A stretch of DNA of 64,000 nucleotides, from positions 248,001-312,000 of the forward strand of contig NZ_JPUG01000062.1 of the NCBI RefSeq assembly GCF_000739015.1, written 5' to 3'. The notes beneath the pieces are model-generated. The model was given only the letters and a program-made list of their open reading frames with translations, searched no databases and was not told the DNA's origin. The position numbers were made by a program, and so were the translations under genes. Positions 52,071 to 61,573 of the stretch are shown piece by piece. The stretch comes from Microvirga sp. BSC39. Lineage in GTDB: Bacteria > Pseudomonadota > Alphaproteobacteria > Rhizobiales > Beijerinckiaceae. The first letter of the stretch is position 1. Every line of letters begins with the position of its first letter.

Positions 52071-53549
52071 TTACCGGAAGGGCGGTTCGTCGAAGCTCCG
52101 CAGCTTGCGCGAATGCAGGGAGGTGCGCTGTCCTCTCAGGATATCCAAGGCCGCCAAGCCGATCATGAGGTGCTCACTCACGGCGCGCTCATAGAAGGCA
52201 TTTGCCGCGCCCGGCAGCTTGATTTCTCCGTGGAGCGGCTTGTCCGAGACGCAGAGCAGGGTTCCGTAGGGCACGCGCAGCCGATAGCCCTGGGCCGCGA
52301 TGGTGCCGCTTTCCATGTCCACCGCGATGGCGCGGGAGAGGTTGATCTGGCGCCGTTCCTGGCTCCAGCGCAGCTCCCAGTTCCGGTCGTCATAGGTGAC
52401 GACCGTGCCGGTGCGCAGGCGCCGCTTCAGCTCCTCGCCCTTCTCGCCGGTGACCTGAACGGCCGCCTCCTGCAGGGCGACCTGGATCTCCGCCAGCGCC
52501 GGGATCGGAATTTCCGGCGGGACGGCCCCGTCGAGGATGTGGTCGCGCCGGAGATAGCCGTGGGCCAGCACGTAGTCGCCGATGGACTGCGACTGGCGCA
52601 AGCCCCCGCAATGGCCGACCATGAGCCAGCAATGGGGGCGCAGCACGGCAAGATGGTCCGTGATGTTCTTCGCGTTCGATGGGCCGACCCCGATATTGAC
52701 CAGGGTCACGCCCTGCCCGTCCTTGCGCATGAGGTGGTAGGCGGGCATCTGGAACCGGTGCCAGGGCGAAGAGGCGATCAGCTCTTCGGTGGCTGCTTCT
52801 TCGAGCCCACGCTCAATGGTGATGCCGCCCGGGAGTTCGAGTCTGGTGTAAGGCCCGCTCTCGTCGGCCAGTTCCTTCACGGCCCAGCGGATGAACTGGT
52901 CCACGTAGCGGTGGTAGTTGGTGAGCAGGATCCAGGGCTGGACGCAGCGCCAGTCGCTGCCGGTGTAATGCACCAGGCGCCGCAGGGAATAATCCACCCG
53001 GGCCGCATCGAAGAGCGCCAGTGGCCGCGCCTCGTTCTCCTGGAAGTTCCAGGTGCCGTCGGCGATCTCGTCGCCGACTTTGGCCAGAAGCGGAGTCGGA
53101 AAGTGCTGGGCCAGCTCGGAGGCGGAATGCGCTCCCCGGCCCAATTCGTCGCCGCGTTCGAACACGTAAGGGTACGGAATTTCCTGATCGCTGACCCCGA
53201 CCTCGATGGTGGCGCCGTAGTCGCGCACGAGGAAGTTCAGCTGCTCCAGCAGGTAGTTCCGGTAGAAGGTCGGCTGCGTGATGGTCGTGGCATAGACGCC
53301 CGGCCCCTGGAACTTGGCATAGGCGCGCTGCTTGATCGGCGGCACAGACGACGCCCGGTAGTCCAGGCGCAGCTCCGGGTAGCGGAAGCGGGAGCGCTCG
53401 AGGGGCGTGGGGGCCGTGCCGGTGGCGAAGAAATGCTCCAGCGCATGGCGCTGCGCCTCGATGGCGCTGTCATGGAGCTCGATCAGCCGCTCGACGGCTT
53501 CCTGCGGGGTTGCGACGGATTCGAAGCTGGAAATGTTGTCGACTGGCAC
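52071..53549 (-). CDS. amn: AMP nucleosidase
   Basis: The 492-aa enzyme hydrolyses AMP to adenine and ribose-5-phosphate. The N-terminal Amn-specific domain covers about residues 1-170. The nucleoside-phosphorylase-like fold follows, with VNIGVGPSNAKNITDHLAVLRP, MVGHCGGLRQSQSIGDYVLA and VDMESGTIAAQGYR. The length matches the E. coli enzyme (484 aa). GTG at 53549 is preceded by AGAG. The DMT transporter gene follows. Confidence 0.95.
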   Translation of the reverse strand: MPVDNISSFESVATPQEAVERLIELHDSAIEAQRHALEHFFATGTAPTPLERSRFRYPELRLDYRASSVPPIKQRAYAKFQGPGVYATTITQPTFYRNYLLEQLNFLVRDYGATIEVGVSDQEIPYPYVFERGDELGRGAHSASELAQHFPTPLLAKVGDEIADGTWNFQENEARPLALFDAARVDYSLRRLVHYTGSDWRCVQPWILLTNYHRYVDQFIRWAVKELADESGPYTRLELPGGITIERGLEEAATEELIASSPWHRFQMPAYHLMRKDGQGVTLVNIGVGPSNAKNITDHLAVLRPHCWLMVGHCGGLRQSQSIGDYVLAHGYLRRDHILDGAVPPEIPIPALAEIQVALQEAAVQVTGEKGEELKRRLRTGTVVTYDDRNWELRWSQERRQINLSRAIAVDMESGTIAAQGYRLRVPYGTLLCVSDKPLHGEIKLPGAANAFYERAVSEHLMIGLAALDILRGQRTSLHSRKLRSFDEPPFR

Positions 53550-53719
53550 GTGGACTCTCTTCTTATGTCTCGTGCCTCAAGGGTCATACACTGTTTCGTC
53601 GAAGAACCCAACCGGGTTGAAGAAGTTCGTGATGAGGAGCCGGTGCCTCGTAGAGGAAACACGCGCAAACAGCCCAAGACGGGCGCTCGGAATTCGGGCT
53701 GTGCGCATCCAGCGGGAAT

Positions 53720-53744
53720 AGGCAGCCGACGAAGCTGCCTTTCC
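53720..53744. terminator. Hairpin downstream of the small exported protein gene
   Basis: AGGCAGC (53720-53726) pairs with GCTGCCT (53734-53740), with TTTCCCC on the plus side and TATTCCC on the minus side. It lies 11 nt past the stop at 53751. The rest of the gap 53550-53719 shows the amn promoter region and no gene. Confidence 0.55.
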
Positions 53745-53750
53745 CCTAGA

Positions 53751-54164
53751 TTACTCGCAAACCTGCTCCCGACGAATGAAGACCCGTCCCCAATCGTCCA
53801 CGAGGCGGCGGCGCACCGTGTAGCAGGTCGGCTCATCGTAGACCGGCGAGCCGTAATAGGTCGGATAGGTGGAATAAGCCGGGTAAGCGGGATACGCATA
53901 GGCCGGGCGTGACGCCAGCGCACCGAGTGCCAAGCCGCCGATCACCCCGGCAGCCACCGCGCCACCGACATTGGAGCCACGACGATAATGCGGACGATAT
54001 CCGTACCCGGCGTTGGGCCGAACGATCCCATAGGGCGTGGCATACGATCCGTCGCGCCACCGGCCCGTTCTTTCACCCGCCGCCGCAGGAGCCGCAGCCA
54101 TGAGAGAACCGCTCAGGACGAGAGCGGACGCTCCAACCGTAAGAACGCGCTTCATGCAGACCAT
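53751..54164 (-). CDS. Small exported protein with Gly-zipper and Tyr/Pro repeat
   Basis: The 137-aa protein has a Sec signal (KRVLTVGASALVLSGSLMAAAPAAA). A Gly-rich hydrophobic segment follows (VGGAVAAGVIGGLALGALAS, about residues 70-90), then a run of YPAYPAYSTYPTYY-like aromatic repeats. The C-terminus has two Cys (PTCYTVRRR ... EQVCE). Proteins of this plan are common hypothetical envelope proteins in rhizobia. ATG at 54164 has GGAGG 5 nt upstream; ATG at 54155 is an alternative. The function is unknown. Confidence 0.82.
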   Translation of the reverse strand: MVCMKRVLTVGASALVLSGSLMAAAPAAAGERTGRWRDGSYATPYGIVRPNAGYGYRPHYRRGSNVGGAVAAGVIGGLALGALASRPAYAYPAYPAYSTYPTYYGSPVYDEPTCYTVRRRLVDDWGRVFIRREQVCE

Positions 54165-54298
54165 GTGACCCTCCAGGCGGACCGAAGGTCGGGAGATCAC
54201 GTCTCGTGGCCATCCCCGATCCTTGAACACGAGGGAGTTTAGTCCGGCCAAGATGAACTTGGGCTGAAGGTTTGCCGGCGCTCTCTGCAGGATCTTCA

Positions 54299-54985
54299 CT
54301 AAAATGGAACAGGCTCTCCCTGCCAATCGAAGAAGCCGCCGCTGTGTTCAACCGTGAGGCCATCGATGAGCTTCACGAGACCGGCGGCGCTGTCCTGGAC
54401 TGAAACATCAGCCCCCGATCCGCCCATATCCGTACGAACCCAGCCGGGATGAACGGATATGGCAACGATCCCCTCTTCCCGAAGATCCGTTGCGATCCCC
54501 TGCATCACCTTGTTCACCGCAGCCTTGGAGGCGCGATAGGCGATGCGGTCGGACTTCGCATGGGAGAGCGAGCCCATGCGGCTGCTGATGGTGACGATCC
54601 TGGCCGCCTTCGCGCGCCTCAAGTGAGGCAGGAAGGCCTGGACGACACGCAGAGGGCCGAGGGTGTTGATGTTCAGGGTTTCAAGAAACCCATCGAAATC
54701 CATGTCGAGGGTCGATTGCCGCTGCGGCCCGATGATGCCCGCATTGTTGACCAGAACATCGACGGGCTCACCGAAGCTCGCAGCCGCCTCAAGGATCGAG
54801 GCACCGTCCCGGACGTCAAGCGCCAGCAGCCTGAGCTGCCCACCGGCGATGAACCCGCTCCATTGGGGCGAGGCCTGACTCAAGTCCCGGAGGGTGCCGA
54901 CGACGCGATCGCCGCGTTGCAGAAGAACGCGGGCGAGCTCCTGCCCGATCCCGCGTCCGATGCCCGTGATGAGGGTAGTCCCCAC
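54299..54985 (-). CDS. Short-chain dehydrogenase/reductase
   Basis: The 228-aa classical SDR has the TGIGRGIGQELA cofactor motif (TGxxxGIG) near residue 8, NNAG near 83, the active-site Ser in VTISSRMGS near 137 and YxxxK in YRASK near 152. The substrate is unknown. No ATG fits; GTG at 54985 is the best start, 5 nt after the ettA stop. A weak ribosome-binding site suggests translation coupled to ettA. Confidence 0.87.
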   Translation of the reverse strand: MGTTLITGIGRGIGQELARVLLQRGDRVVGTLRDLSQASPQWSGFIAGGQLRLLALDVRDGASILEAAASFGEPVDVLVNNAGIIGPQRQSTLDMDFDGFLETLNINTLGPLRVVQAFLPHLRRAKAARIVTISSRMGSLSHAKSDRIAYRASKAAVNKVMQGIATDLREEGIVAISVHPGWVRTDMGGSGADVSVQDSAAGLVKLIDGLTVEHSGGFFDWQGEPVPF

Positions 54986-54990
54986 GGCAA

Positions 54991-56643
<1,653 letters not shown>

Positions 56644-56857
56644 GGGAAAAAGCCCTGCTTGATCGAGATGTGAATGGAGTTGGCCGTCAGTTAGCAGGAG
56701 CAGGCGACCGGGACAAGGCGGAGGAGTGTCGCCGGGGTCCTTCGCCAGCTGAGTTCCACGAGCCAGCGCCTTGTGACCCGCAGCTTGCGCTGCGAGCCTG
56801 AAGAGTAATCGAGGGTGGCGCGAATGGCAGCCCGGCTCGATGATGGATGGTGAAAGG

Positions 56858-57091
56858 GAAGAGCCGGAGTGCCTCTTCGCGCACGGCTTCTTTAGGCGTT
56901 CAGGCGATGCCAGCCCGGTGACCGTTCCAGGCGGGGTCCGTCTGCTCGACGGGGGCCTTGAACCGATTCCGACCACCGGCACGCAGCCTGGGCCTCCTGT
57001 CGAATGAGGCTGCGTCACCCCACCCACAGGACCGTGCCTGCCTCCACACTGCGACGCCTCGCGAGCGCGCCCCTCAACAGAGGCAGGTCTA
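56858..57091 (-). ncRNA. Candidate LexA-controlled structured RNA, element 2 (upstream of ettA)
   Basis: No convincing gene occupies 56644-57120. The transcript would start near 57091. It begins with CCUGCCUC (57087-57080), which pairs perfectly with GAGGCAGG (57044-57037). Inside is a GGCGC/GCGUC hairpin (57071-57053). A 9-bp ACGCAGCCU/AGGCUGCGU stem follows. AAGCCGUGCGCG (56889-56878) then abuts a GAAGAG/CUCUUC hairpin (56878-56858). The order and spacing of the first and last modules match element 1 at 12 kb. The 3' end is unknown; it may be a free RNA or the 5' leader of ettA. Confidence 0.5.
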
Positions 57092-57097
57092 CACAAC

Positions 57098-57141
57098 GAT
57101 ATAGCCGAGCTTGCAGCTTCTGTCAAGAACAAAATAAGAAC
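57098..57141 (-). promoter_or_regulatory. LexA box overlapping a consensus sigma-70 promoter (element 2)
   Basis: The minus strand reads GTTC-N7-GTTC (57141-57127), then -35 TTGACA (57126-57121), a 17-bp spacer and -10 TATATC (57103-57098). The geometry is identical to 12082-12125. Confidence 0.8.
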
Positions 57142-57151
57142 ATGAGCACGG

Positions 57152-57292
57152 CTGTCATTCCGGGCGAGCGAGAGCGAGAGCCCGGAATCCATAATCGCTG
57201 ACGGTGCAGGAAGAGGCGCTACGCTCCTCGCTCTTTTCTGAGCCGTCGTGTTTATGGATTCCGGGCTCCGCTGTGCGGCCCCGGAATGACAG
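57152..57292. repeat. Composite palindromic (MITE-like) repeat
   Basis: Arms CTGTCATTCCGGG (57152-57164) and CCCGGAATGACAG-type (57280-57292) bound a 141-bp element with inner CCGGAATCCATAA / TTTATGGATTCCGG arms. Its reverse complement matches 45169-45277; over the first 50 or so positions I count one mismatch. No ORF is needed to explain it. Confidence 0.8.
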
Positions 57293-57519
57293 CGCGTGTG
57301 TCATTCCCGGCCGGAGCGAAAGCGGAGGGGAAGGGAATCCACTCACACGCGGCGCCATGGATCCCCTTCCCGGTCCTGCGGACCGCCGGGGATCCCGATC
57401 CGTGAATCACGGCGCTTTTCCAACCGGGATGGCCAGCAAAGGGCAGCCATGACGCCGATAGCGTCATGGCTGGGCAAGAATAGCGCGCCCCTCTCCCGAG
57501 ACGATGAGAGTTATCCGCA
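57293..57519. other. Repeat-rich intergenic tail
   Basis: This stretch holds smaller inverted repeats: GGGGAAGGGAATCC against GGATCCCCTTCCC around 57325-57370, and GCCATGACGC against GCGTCATGGC at about 57448-57470. These look like further rhizobial-type intergenic palindromes and may terminate the esterase-family gene. I see no gene. Confidence 0.45.
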
Positions 57520-58863
57520 TCAGAGCCCGAACGGGTAGGTCTCCGGCATGCCCTTGCCGTGGGCGTGGGTGAGCGGCGTTACGGCCTTGGTCTCTTCGAA
57601 CCAGACGAAGGCGTCGAACTGTTCGGCCAGAACCGCTTCGAAGTAATGGCTGTAGTGTTCCGTCTCCGGGCGGTAGACCACCCCAATGGCCCGCTCCAGC
57701 CGGGGCCGGGAGAGAACCTCGGTGAGGTCGGCCTGGCCGTTCTCACGCCAATCAGTGAGGAAGCAGCCTAGGCCCGTGTCGCGGAAGATGCGCTCGTGGC
57801 TGTCGGGCCGTGCCGGGCGGACGCTCTTCACCTGCATGGGCTCGTCCCAATCGTCGGCCGCCGCCACCGTGCCGCGATCCGTCCCGAAGCCGATGAGCAC
57901 GGCCTCGTTGCGGTAGGTCTTGCGGCAGAGCTCGCCAATGTTGAACTCGCCCTGCCAGCCCATGGCCGTGGCGGCGGCGTTGCCGATGTGGGAGTTGTGC
58001 GCCCAGACCACGGCCTTGGCGTTGTCGCGTCGCGCCAGCAGGCTCTGGAGCGTCTCGAACATGTGGCGGTCGCGCAGGTTCCAGGACTCGGTCGCACCCT
58101 CGTACATGATCCGGTAGTAGTGCTCGGCCGCGTGGACGATCTTGGCGTTCTGCACCGCGTCAAAAAAGGCCTCGCCGCCATCGGCCTGGAGATACTCCAT
58201 CCGCTTGTCGAGGATATCCTGAAGCTGGCGCAGCAGGGCCTCGTCGCAGGGCTTCTTCTGCCCGGTGAGCACGGCACGGCCGTAGCGGGCCGGATCCGAC
58301 TGCCAGGGGCTGAGGCAGCCATAGCGTCCCCTCGCCTCCTGGGCGGCTTCCGGATCGACCTTGTCGAGATAGTCGAGAACGGAGCGGATGGACCCGTTCA
58401 GGCTGTAGACGTCGAGGCCACGGAACTCGGCCCGCTCGTCCTCGGCCCGTTCCTTGTTGTGCTCGCGCATCCAGTTGACGAAATCGGCCACCTCCTCGTT
58501 GCGCCACATCCAGGTGGGAAAGCGCTCGAAGGCCTCATCGTCGCCGTCGGGCACGGGGCGGTGGCGCACATAAGCATCGATCTGCGCTGCATCCGGCCAG
58601 TCCGCCTCGACGGCCACAATGGTGAAGCCGTGCTGCTCGATCAGGCGCTTCGTGATGGCAGCCCGCGCGCGATAGAACTCCGAGGTGCCATGACTCGCCT
58701 CGCCCAGCAGCACCACCTTGGCATCGGCAAAGCGGTCGAACATGGCGCCGAACGCCTGCTCGTCGGCAATCGGCGGAAGAGGCTCGCCATGCTCGCGCAC
58801 GAGGTCGATGGTCTCCTTGACCGAGGCATCGTTCTCATTCTGCTTCCAGGACAACCGGGCCAT
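57520..58863 (-). CDS. Erythromycin esterase family protein
   Basis: The 447-aa protein belongs to the EreA/EreB-like esterase family, with the catalytic His in VLLGEASHGTSEFY near residue 58 and a second conserved His region in VVWAHNSHIGNAA near 290. Chromosomal members in rhizobia are usually not macrolide-resistance enzymes, and the substrate is unknown; some are fused to a phosphoribosyltransferase domain, which is absent here. GGGAG precedes the ATG. A perfect EcfG consensus promoter lies about 50 nt upstream, which places it in the general stress response. Confidence 0.9.
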   Translation of the reverse strand: MARLSWKQNENDASVKETIDLVREHGEPLPPIADEQAFGAMFDRFADAKVVLLGEASHGTSEFYRARAAITKRLIEQHGFTIVAVEADWPDAAQIDAYVRHRPVPDGDDEAFERFPTWMWRNEEVADFVNWMREHNKERAEDERAEFRGLDVYSLNGSIRSVLDYLDKVDPEAAQEARGRYGCLSPWQSDPARYGRAVLTGQKKPCDEALLRQLQDILDKRMEYLQADGGEAFFDAVQNAKIVHAAEHYYRIMYEGATESWNLRDRHMFETLQSLLARRDNAKAVVWAHNSHIGNAAATAMGWQGEFNIGELCRKTYRNEAVLIGFGTDRGTVAAADDWDEPMQVKSVRPARPDSHERIFRDTGLGCFLTDWRENGQADLTEVLSRPRLERAIGVVYRPETEHYSHYFEAVLAEQFDAFVWFEETKAVTPLTHAHGKGMPETYPFGL

Positions 58864-58913
58864 GGCTGCATCTCCCGCATGGCCGGGCGCACCATATCCC
58901 GGCTCAGCCGGAG

Positions 58914-58939
58914 AACGGCGGCAGGACTCGGCTTGTTCC
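58914..58939 (-). promoter_or_regulatory. EcfG consensus promoter of the erythromycin-esterase-family gene
   Basis: The minus strand reads GGAAC (58939-58935), N17, CGTT (58917-58914), an exact match to the alphaproteobacterial general-stress sigma factor consensus. The start site should lie near 58907, 44 nt before the ATG. Confidence 0.65.
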
Positions 58940-59022
58940 AGTGGCGGGAAACTGCCGTGGCGAAATGGAAACGGCCGGGGAAAGGTTCTCCGGCCGTTGC
59001 TTTGCTGAAAGGGATCCGGCTC

Positions 59023-61365
59023 TTACCAGAACCAGATATCGTCTCGTTGCAAGGTAGACGCCTTGAAGTTCTTCAGGGTCAGGACGTCACCTTCGCCGAA
59101 ATTGATGACGGTGTCGCGGCCAACCTGCTTCACCAACTGCCTGAAGATCTGCATGACCTCCGCATCAGTCCTGCCGCTGCCGATGCCGGTTCCGTTCATG
59201 TCACCCTGGATGATGAGCTGATCTTCCTCTTTCAGCTTGAAGTCGTAGATCACGTCCTTGCCAATTCCTTGGCCGATCATGAAGTTGTCTGCGCCTTTGC
59301 CGCCCCACATCCTGTCGGTGCCTCCACCGGGGGTCACCAGATCGTCGCCTTTGCCGCCCCAGAGGTTGTCATTGCCGAACCAGCCCTCGATAACGTCGTT
59401 GCCGTCACCGCCGTAGAGCCTGTCGTCGCCATCGTCGCCCTCGATCCTGTCATCGCCGGCGCCGCCTTGCATGGTGTCGTTGCCGTCGCCGCCAGCCAGC
59501 TGATCGTTTCCGGCCTCGCCGTAAAGCTTGTCGTTGCCGTCGCCGCCATTGACAAGATCGAAACCGTCACCGCCACGGACCAGGTCGTTTCCGGCGTCGC
59601 CGTAGAGCATGTCGTTGCCAAGGTCGCCGCGAACCTGATCGTCGCCTGCGCCGCCATAGAGAATGTCGGCGCCGTCTCCACCATAGAGGCGATCCGCTCC
59701 GGCATTGCCCTCGAGGTAGTCGTCACCCGCATTGCCATAAACCGCATCGTTGCCGTCGCCGGCATGGATGCTGTCATCACCAAGACCGCCGGTCAGCCTG
59801 TCGCTGCCACCGAGGCCATGAACGATGTCGTTTCCGGCAAGCGCATTGATCACATTGGCCCGGCTGGTTCCGGTGATCTCGTCATCACCGGATGTCGGCT
59901 TGATCGAGGGTCCGGTCTGACCGATGGTGAACGTGAACCACTCGGCACGGATCGGCTCCGATGTCAGGATAGTGATGCTGCCGTTGTCGAAGCTGACCCG
60001 GTAGCCTCCCGCTATAGCGGCGACCTGAAGATCGGCGTAGCTGGCGGCACCTGCATTGAGCAGGCGGATCTTGTCCCCCTGAGCATAGCTGAAATCGAGA
60101 ATCGTATCGTGGCCATCTCCGCCGGAATAGGAGAAGACATCCGCGCCTTTGTTGCCTCGGAGCGTATCGTTTCCTAAGCCGCCGATCAGCGTATCGTTGT
60201 TGAAGCCTCCGGCCAGCGTGTCGGCGAAGGATGTACCGGTCTTCTCGAGTCCCGTGACGGAGAGAGGATTCTTGAAATACTGCTCGACGATGGCGTCTGC
60301 GAGCTTTCCGTGGGTGGAGTAACCGTGATCCGGGCTCGGGTTGAGGACCCCTTCGCCCGCATCGTAGTTCCAGAACCAGTAGCCGGCCAGCCAGCCCTCA
60401 TCCGCACGATCGGTGATGATCTTGTAGAAGGCCTTGTGCATGTTGAGTTGCTCGACTTCGTCGATAGGTCGGGTATCACCCCATTCCCACGGAGCCGTAT
60501 TGTTGCCGTCCATGCTGCGGAAGCCGGTCTCGGTGAAGACGAGTTTCTTGCCGAACTGCTCGCAAATCCGCTTCAGAGCATCCATTGCGGAGATGTTCTG
60601 GCCGAACTTCTGGATGATCGGCCCACTCGTGCTGGAAACCTCCGACGGCTTGGTCCAACCGTCGATCAACTGCTGCAGCGTCGGATTGAAGTTGTTCTGC
60701 GTGAAAGCGATATAGGGGTTGGTTCCGACATAATCGAGCTTGTCCCAGAACTGAACATGGAGAGCCTTAGTCCAGGTGGCCGCGTAGGTGAGTTTGACGC
60801 TGCTGCCCGTGATCTCGCGAACATCTTCGATGATGTCGTTCCAGAACCCTGTGAAACGGGGATGCGTCATGCTCTCGCATTCGTTGCCGATGGCGAACGT
60901 CGTGACGCCCTGCTCCTTGGCCAATCGTGCGTAGTGGAGAACGGCCTGTTTGTAGGAAGCAAACCAAGCCGCGCCGAATTCCATCCACTGCGCTTCGGTC
61001 GGAGGTGTTCCATCGGGGTTTCTGCCGGGGCCGATCAGCGCATTCCAGTCGTCGTTCTGCATGTTCACATGCAGCTTGAAGATCACTTCGAGACCGCGGG
61101 CCTTTGCCTCCGAAATGGCCGTTCTGATGGAGTTGTCACTCTCGGTCCGGGGACGACCATCGACATTGTTCCCGCCGGGATCACCGTTGTCGCGGTACAC
61201 CGTGGTGGAGCGGAGGCTGTCCATGTAGACGGTAGGAACAATCACCACCTGGGAAGCGCCATCCTTCTGGATCTCTGTCAGAACGTTCCGCGCGGCCTGG
61301 CTCTGGTAGTTGCCATCCCACCAGGACGGCATGCTCTCGGCCCGGAATTCAAAAAGCTTAGCCAT
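59023..61365 (-). CDS. Secreted RTX protein with N-terminal glycoside-hydrolase (GH113-like) domain
   Basis: The 780-aa protein joins a TIM-barrel glycosidase-like domain (about residues 1-360) to calcium-binding RTX repeats. The likely acid/base Glu is in FAIGNECES and the nucleophile Glu in KLVFTETGFRS, as in clan GH-A, best resembling GH113 beta-mannanases. Residues of about 390-430 hold a first RTX block, and about 490-700 hold some 20 nonapeptide units of GGxGxDxL type. The last 70 residues fit a type I secretion signal. There is no Sec signal. AGGGG precedes the ATG. Codon use looks less GC-rich than its neighbours, hinting at transfer. No type I secretion genes are nearby. Confidence 0.82.
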   Translation of the reverse strand: MAKLFEFRAESMPSWWDGNYQSQAARNVLTEIQKDGASQVVIVPTVYMDSLRSTTVYRDNGDPGGNNVDGRPRTESDNSIRTAISEAKARGLEVIFKLHVNMQNDDWNALIGPGRNPDGTPPTEAQWMEFGAAWFASYKQAVLHYARLAKEQGVTTFAIGNECESMTHPRFTGFWNDIIEDVREITGSSVKLTYAATWTKALHVQFWDKLDYVGTNPYIAFTQNNFNPTLQQLIDGWTKPSEVSSTSGPIIQKFGQNISAMDALKRICEQFGKKLVFTETGFRSMDGNNTAPWEWGDTRPIDEVEQLNMHKAFYKIITDRADEGWLAGYWFWNYDAGEGVLNPSPDHGYSTHGKLADAIVEQYFKNPLSVTGLEKTGTSFADTLAGGFNNDTLIGGLGNDTLRGNKGADVFSYSGGDGHDTILDFSYAQGDKIRLLNAGAASYADLQVAAIAGGYRVSFDNGSITILTSEPIRAEWFTFTIGQTGPSIKPTSGDDEITGTSRANVINALAGNDIVHGLGGSDRLTGGLGDDSIHAGDGNDAVYGNAGDDYLEGNAGADRLYGGDGADILYGGAGDDQVRGDLGNDMLYGDAGNDLVRGGDGFDLVNGGDGNDKLYGEAGNDQLAGGDGNDTMQGGAGDDRIEGDDGDDRLYGGDGNDVIEGWFGNDNLWGGKGDDLVTPGGGTDRMWGGKGADNFMIGQGIGKDVIYDFKLKEEDQLIIQGDMNGTGIGSGRTDAEVMQIFRQLVKQVGRDTVINFGEGDVLTLKNFKASTLQRDDIWFW

Positions 61366-61511
61366 GTAATCTGCCCCTAAGACTCAAAAATTTCGCCTAT
61401 TATGCGTTATGAAGTTTTACTACAATATAACACAACATCCGGCAAGCGGAGCGCAGGTGCAGAAGATCAGCCTCGGCCTAATACCAATCGGGATGGAAGA
61501 AGATGGAGCTC

Positions 61512-61540
61512 TCCTGACCCGACGAGGGATCGGGTCAGGA
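61512..61540. terminator. 11-bp hairpin between the M14 peptidase and RTX genes
   Basis: TCCTGACCCGA (61512-61522) pairs with TCGGGTCAGGA (61530-61540) across a 7-nt loop. It lies 34 nt past the peptidase stop and could end that transcript, though no T-run follows. The remaining 61366-61511 is AT-richer and probably carries the RTX gene promoter. Confidence 0.5.
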
Positions 61541-61573
61541 ACAATTACTTGACGTAACGGAAGTTCTGAGACC

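Noticed and set aside
56644..57192. N-terminal extension of ettA to 57192
   Set aside because: The added 183 residues have no family similarity, cross the LexA promoter and include the structured-RNA region. The GTG at 56643 gives the conserved N-terminus.
59333..59830. Tandem ~27-bp periodicity resembling a CRISPR or satellite array
   Set aside because: The period is the coding imprint of RTX nonapeptide repeats; units vary at third positions and there are no unique spacers.
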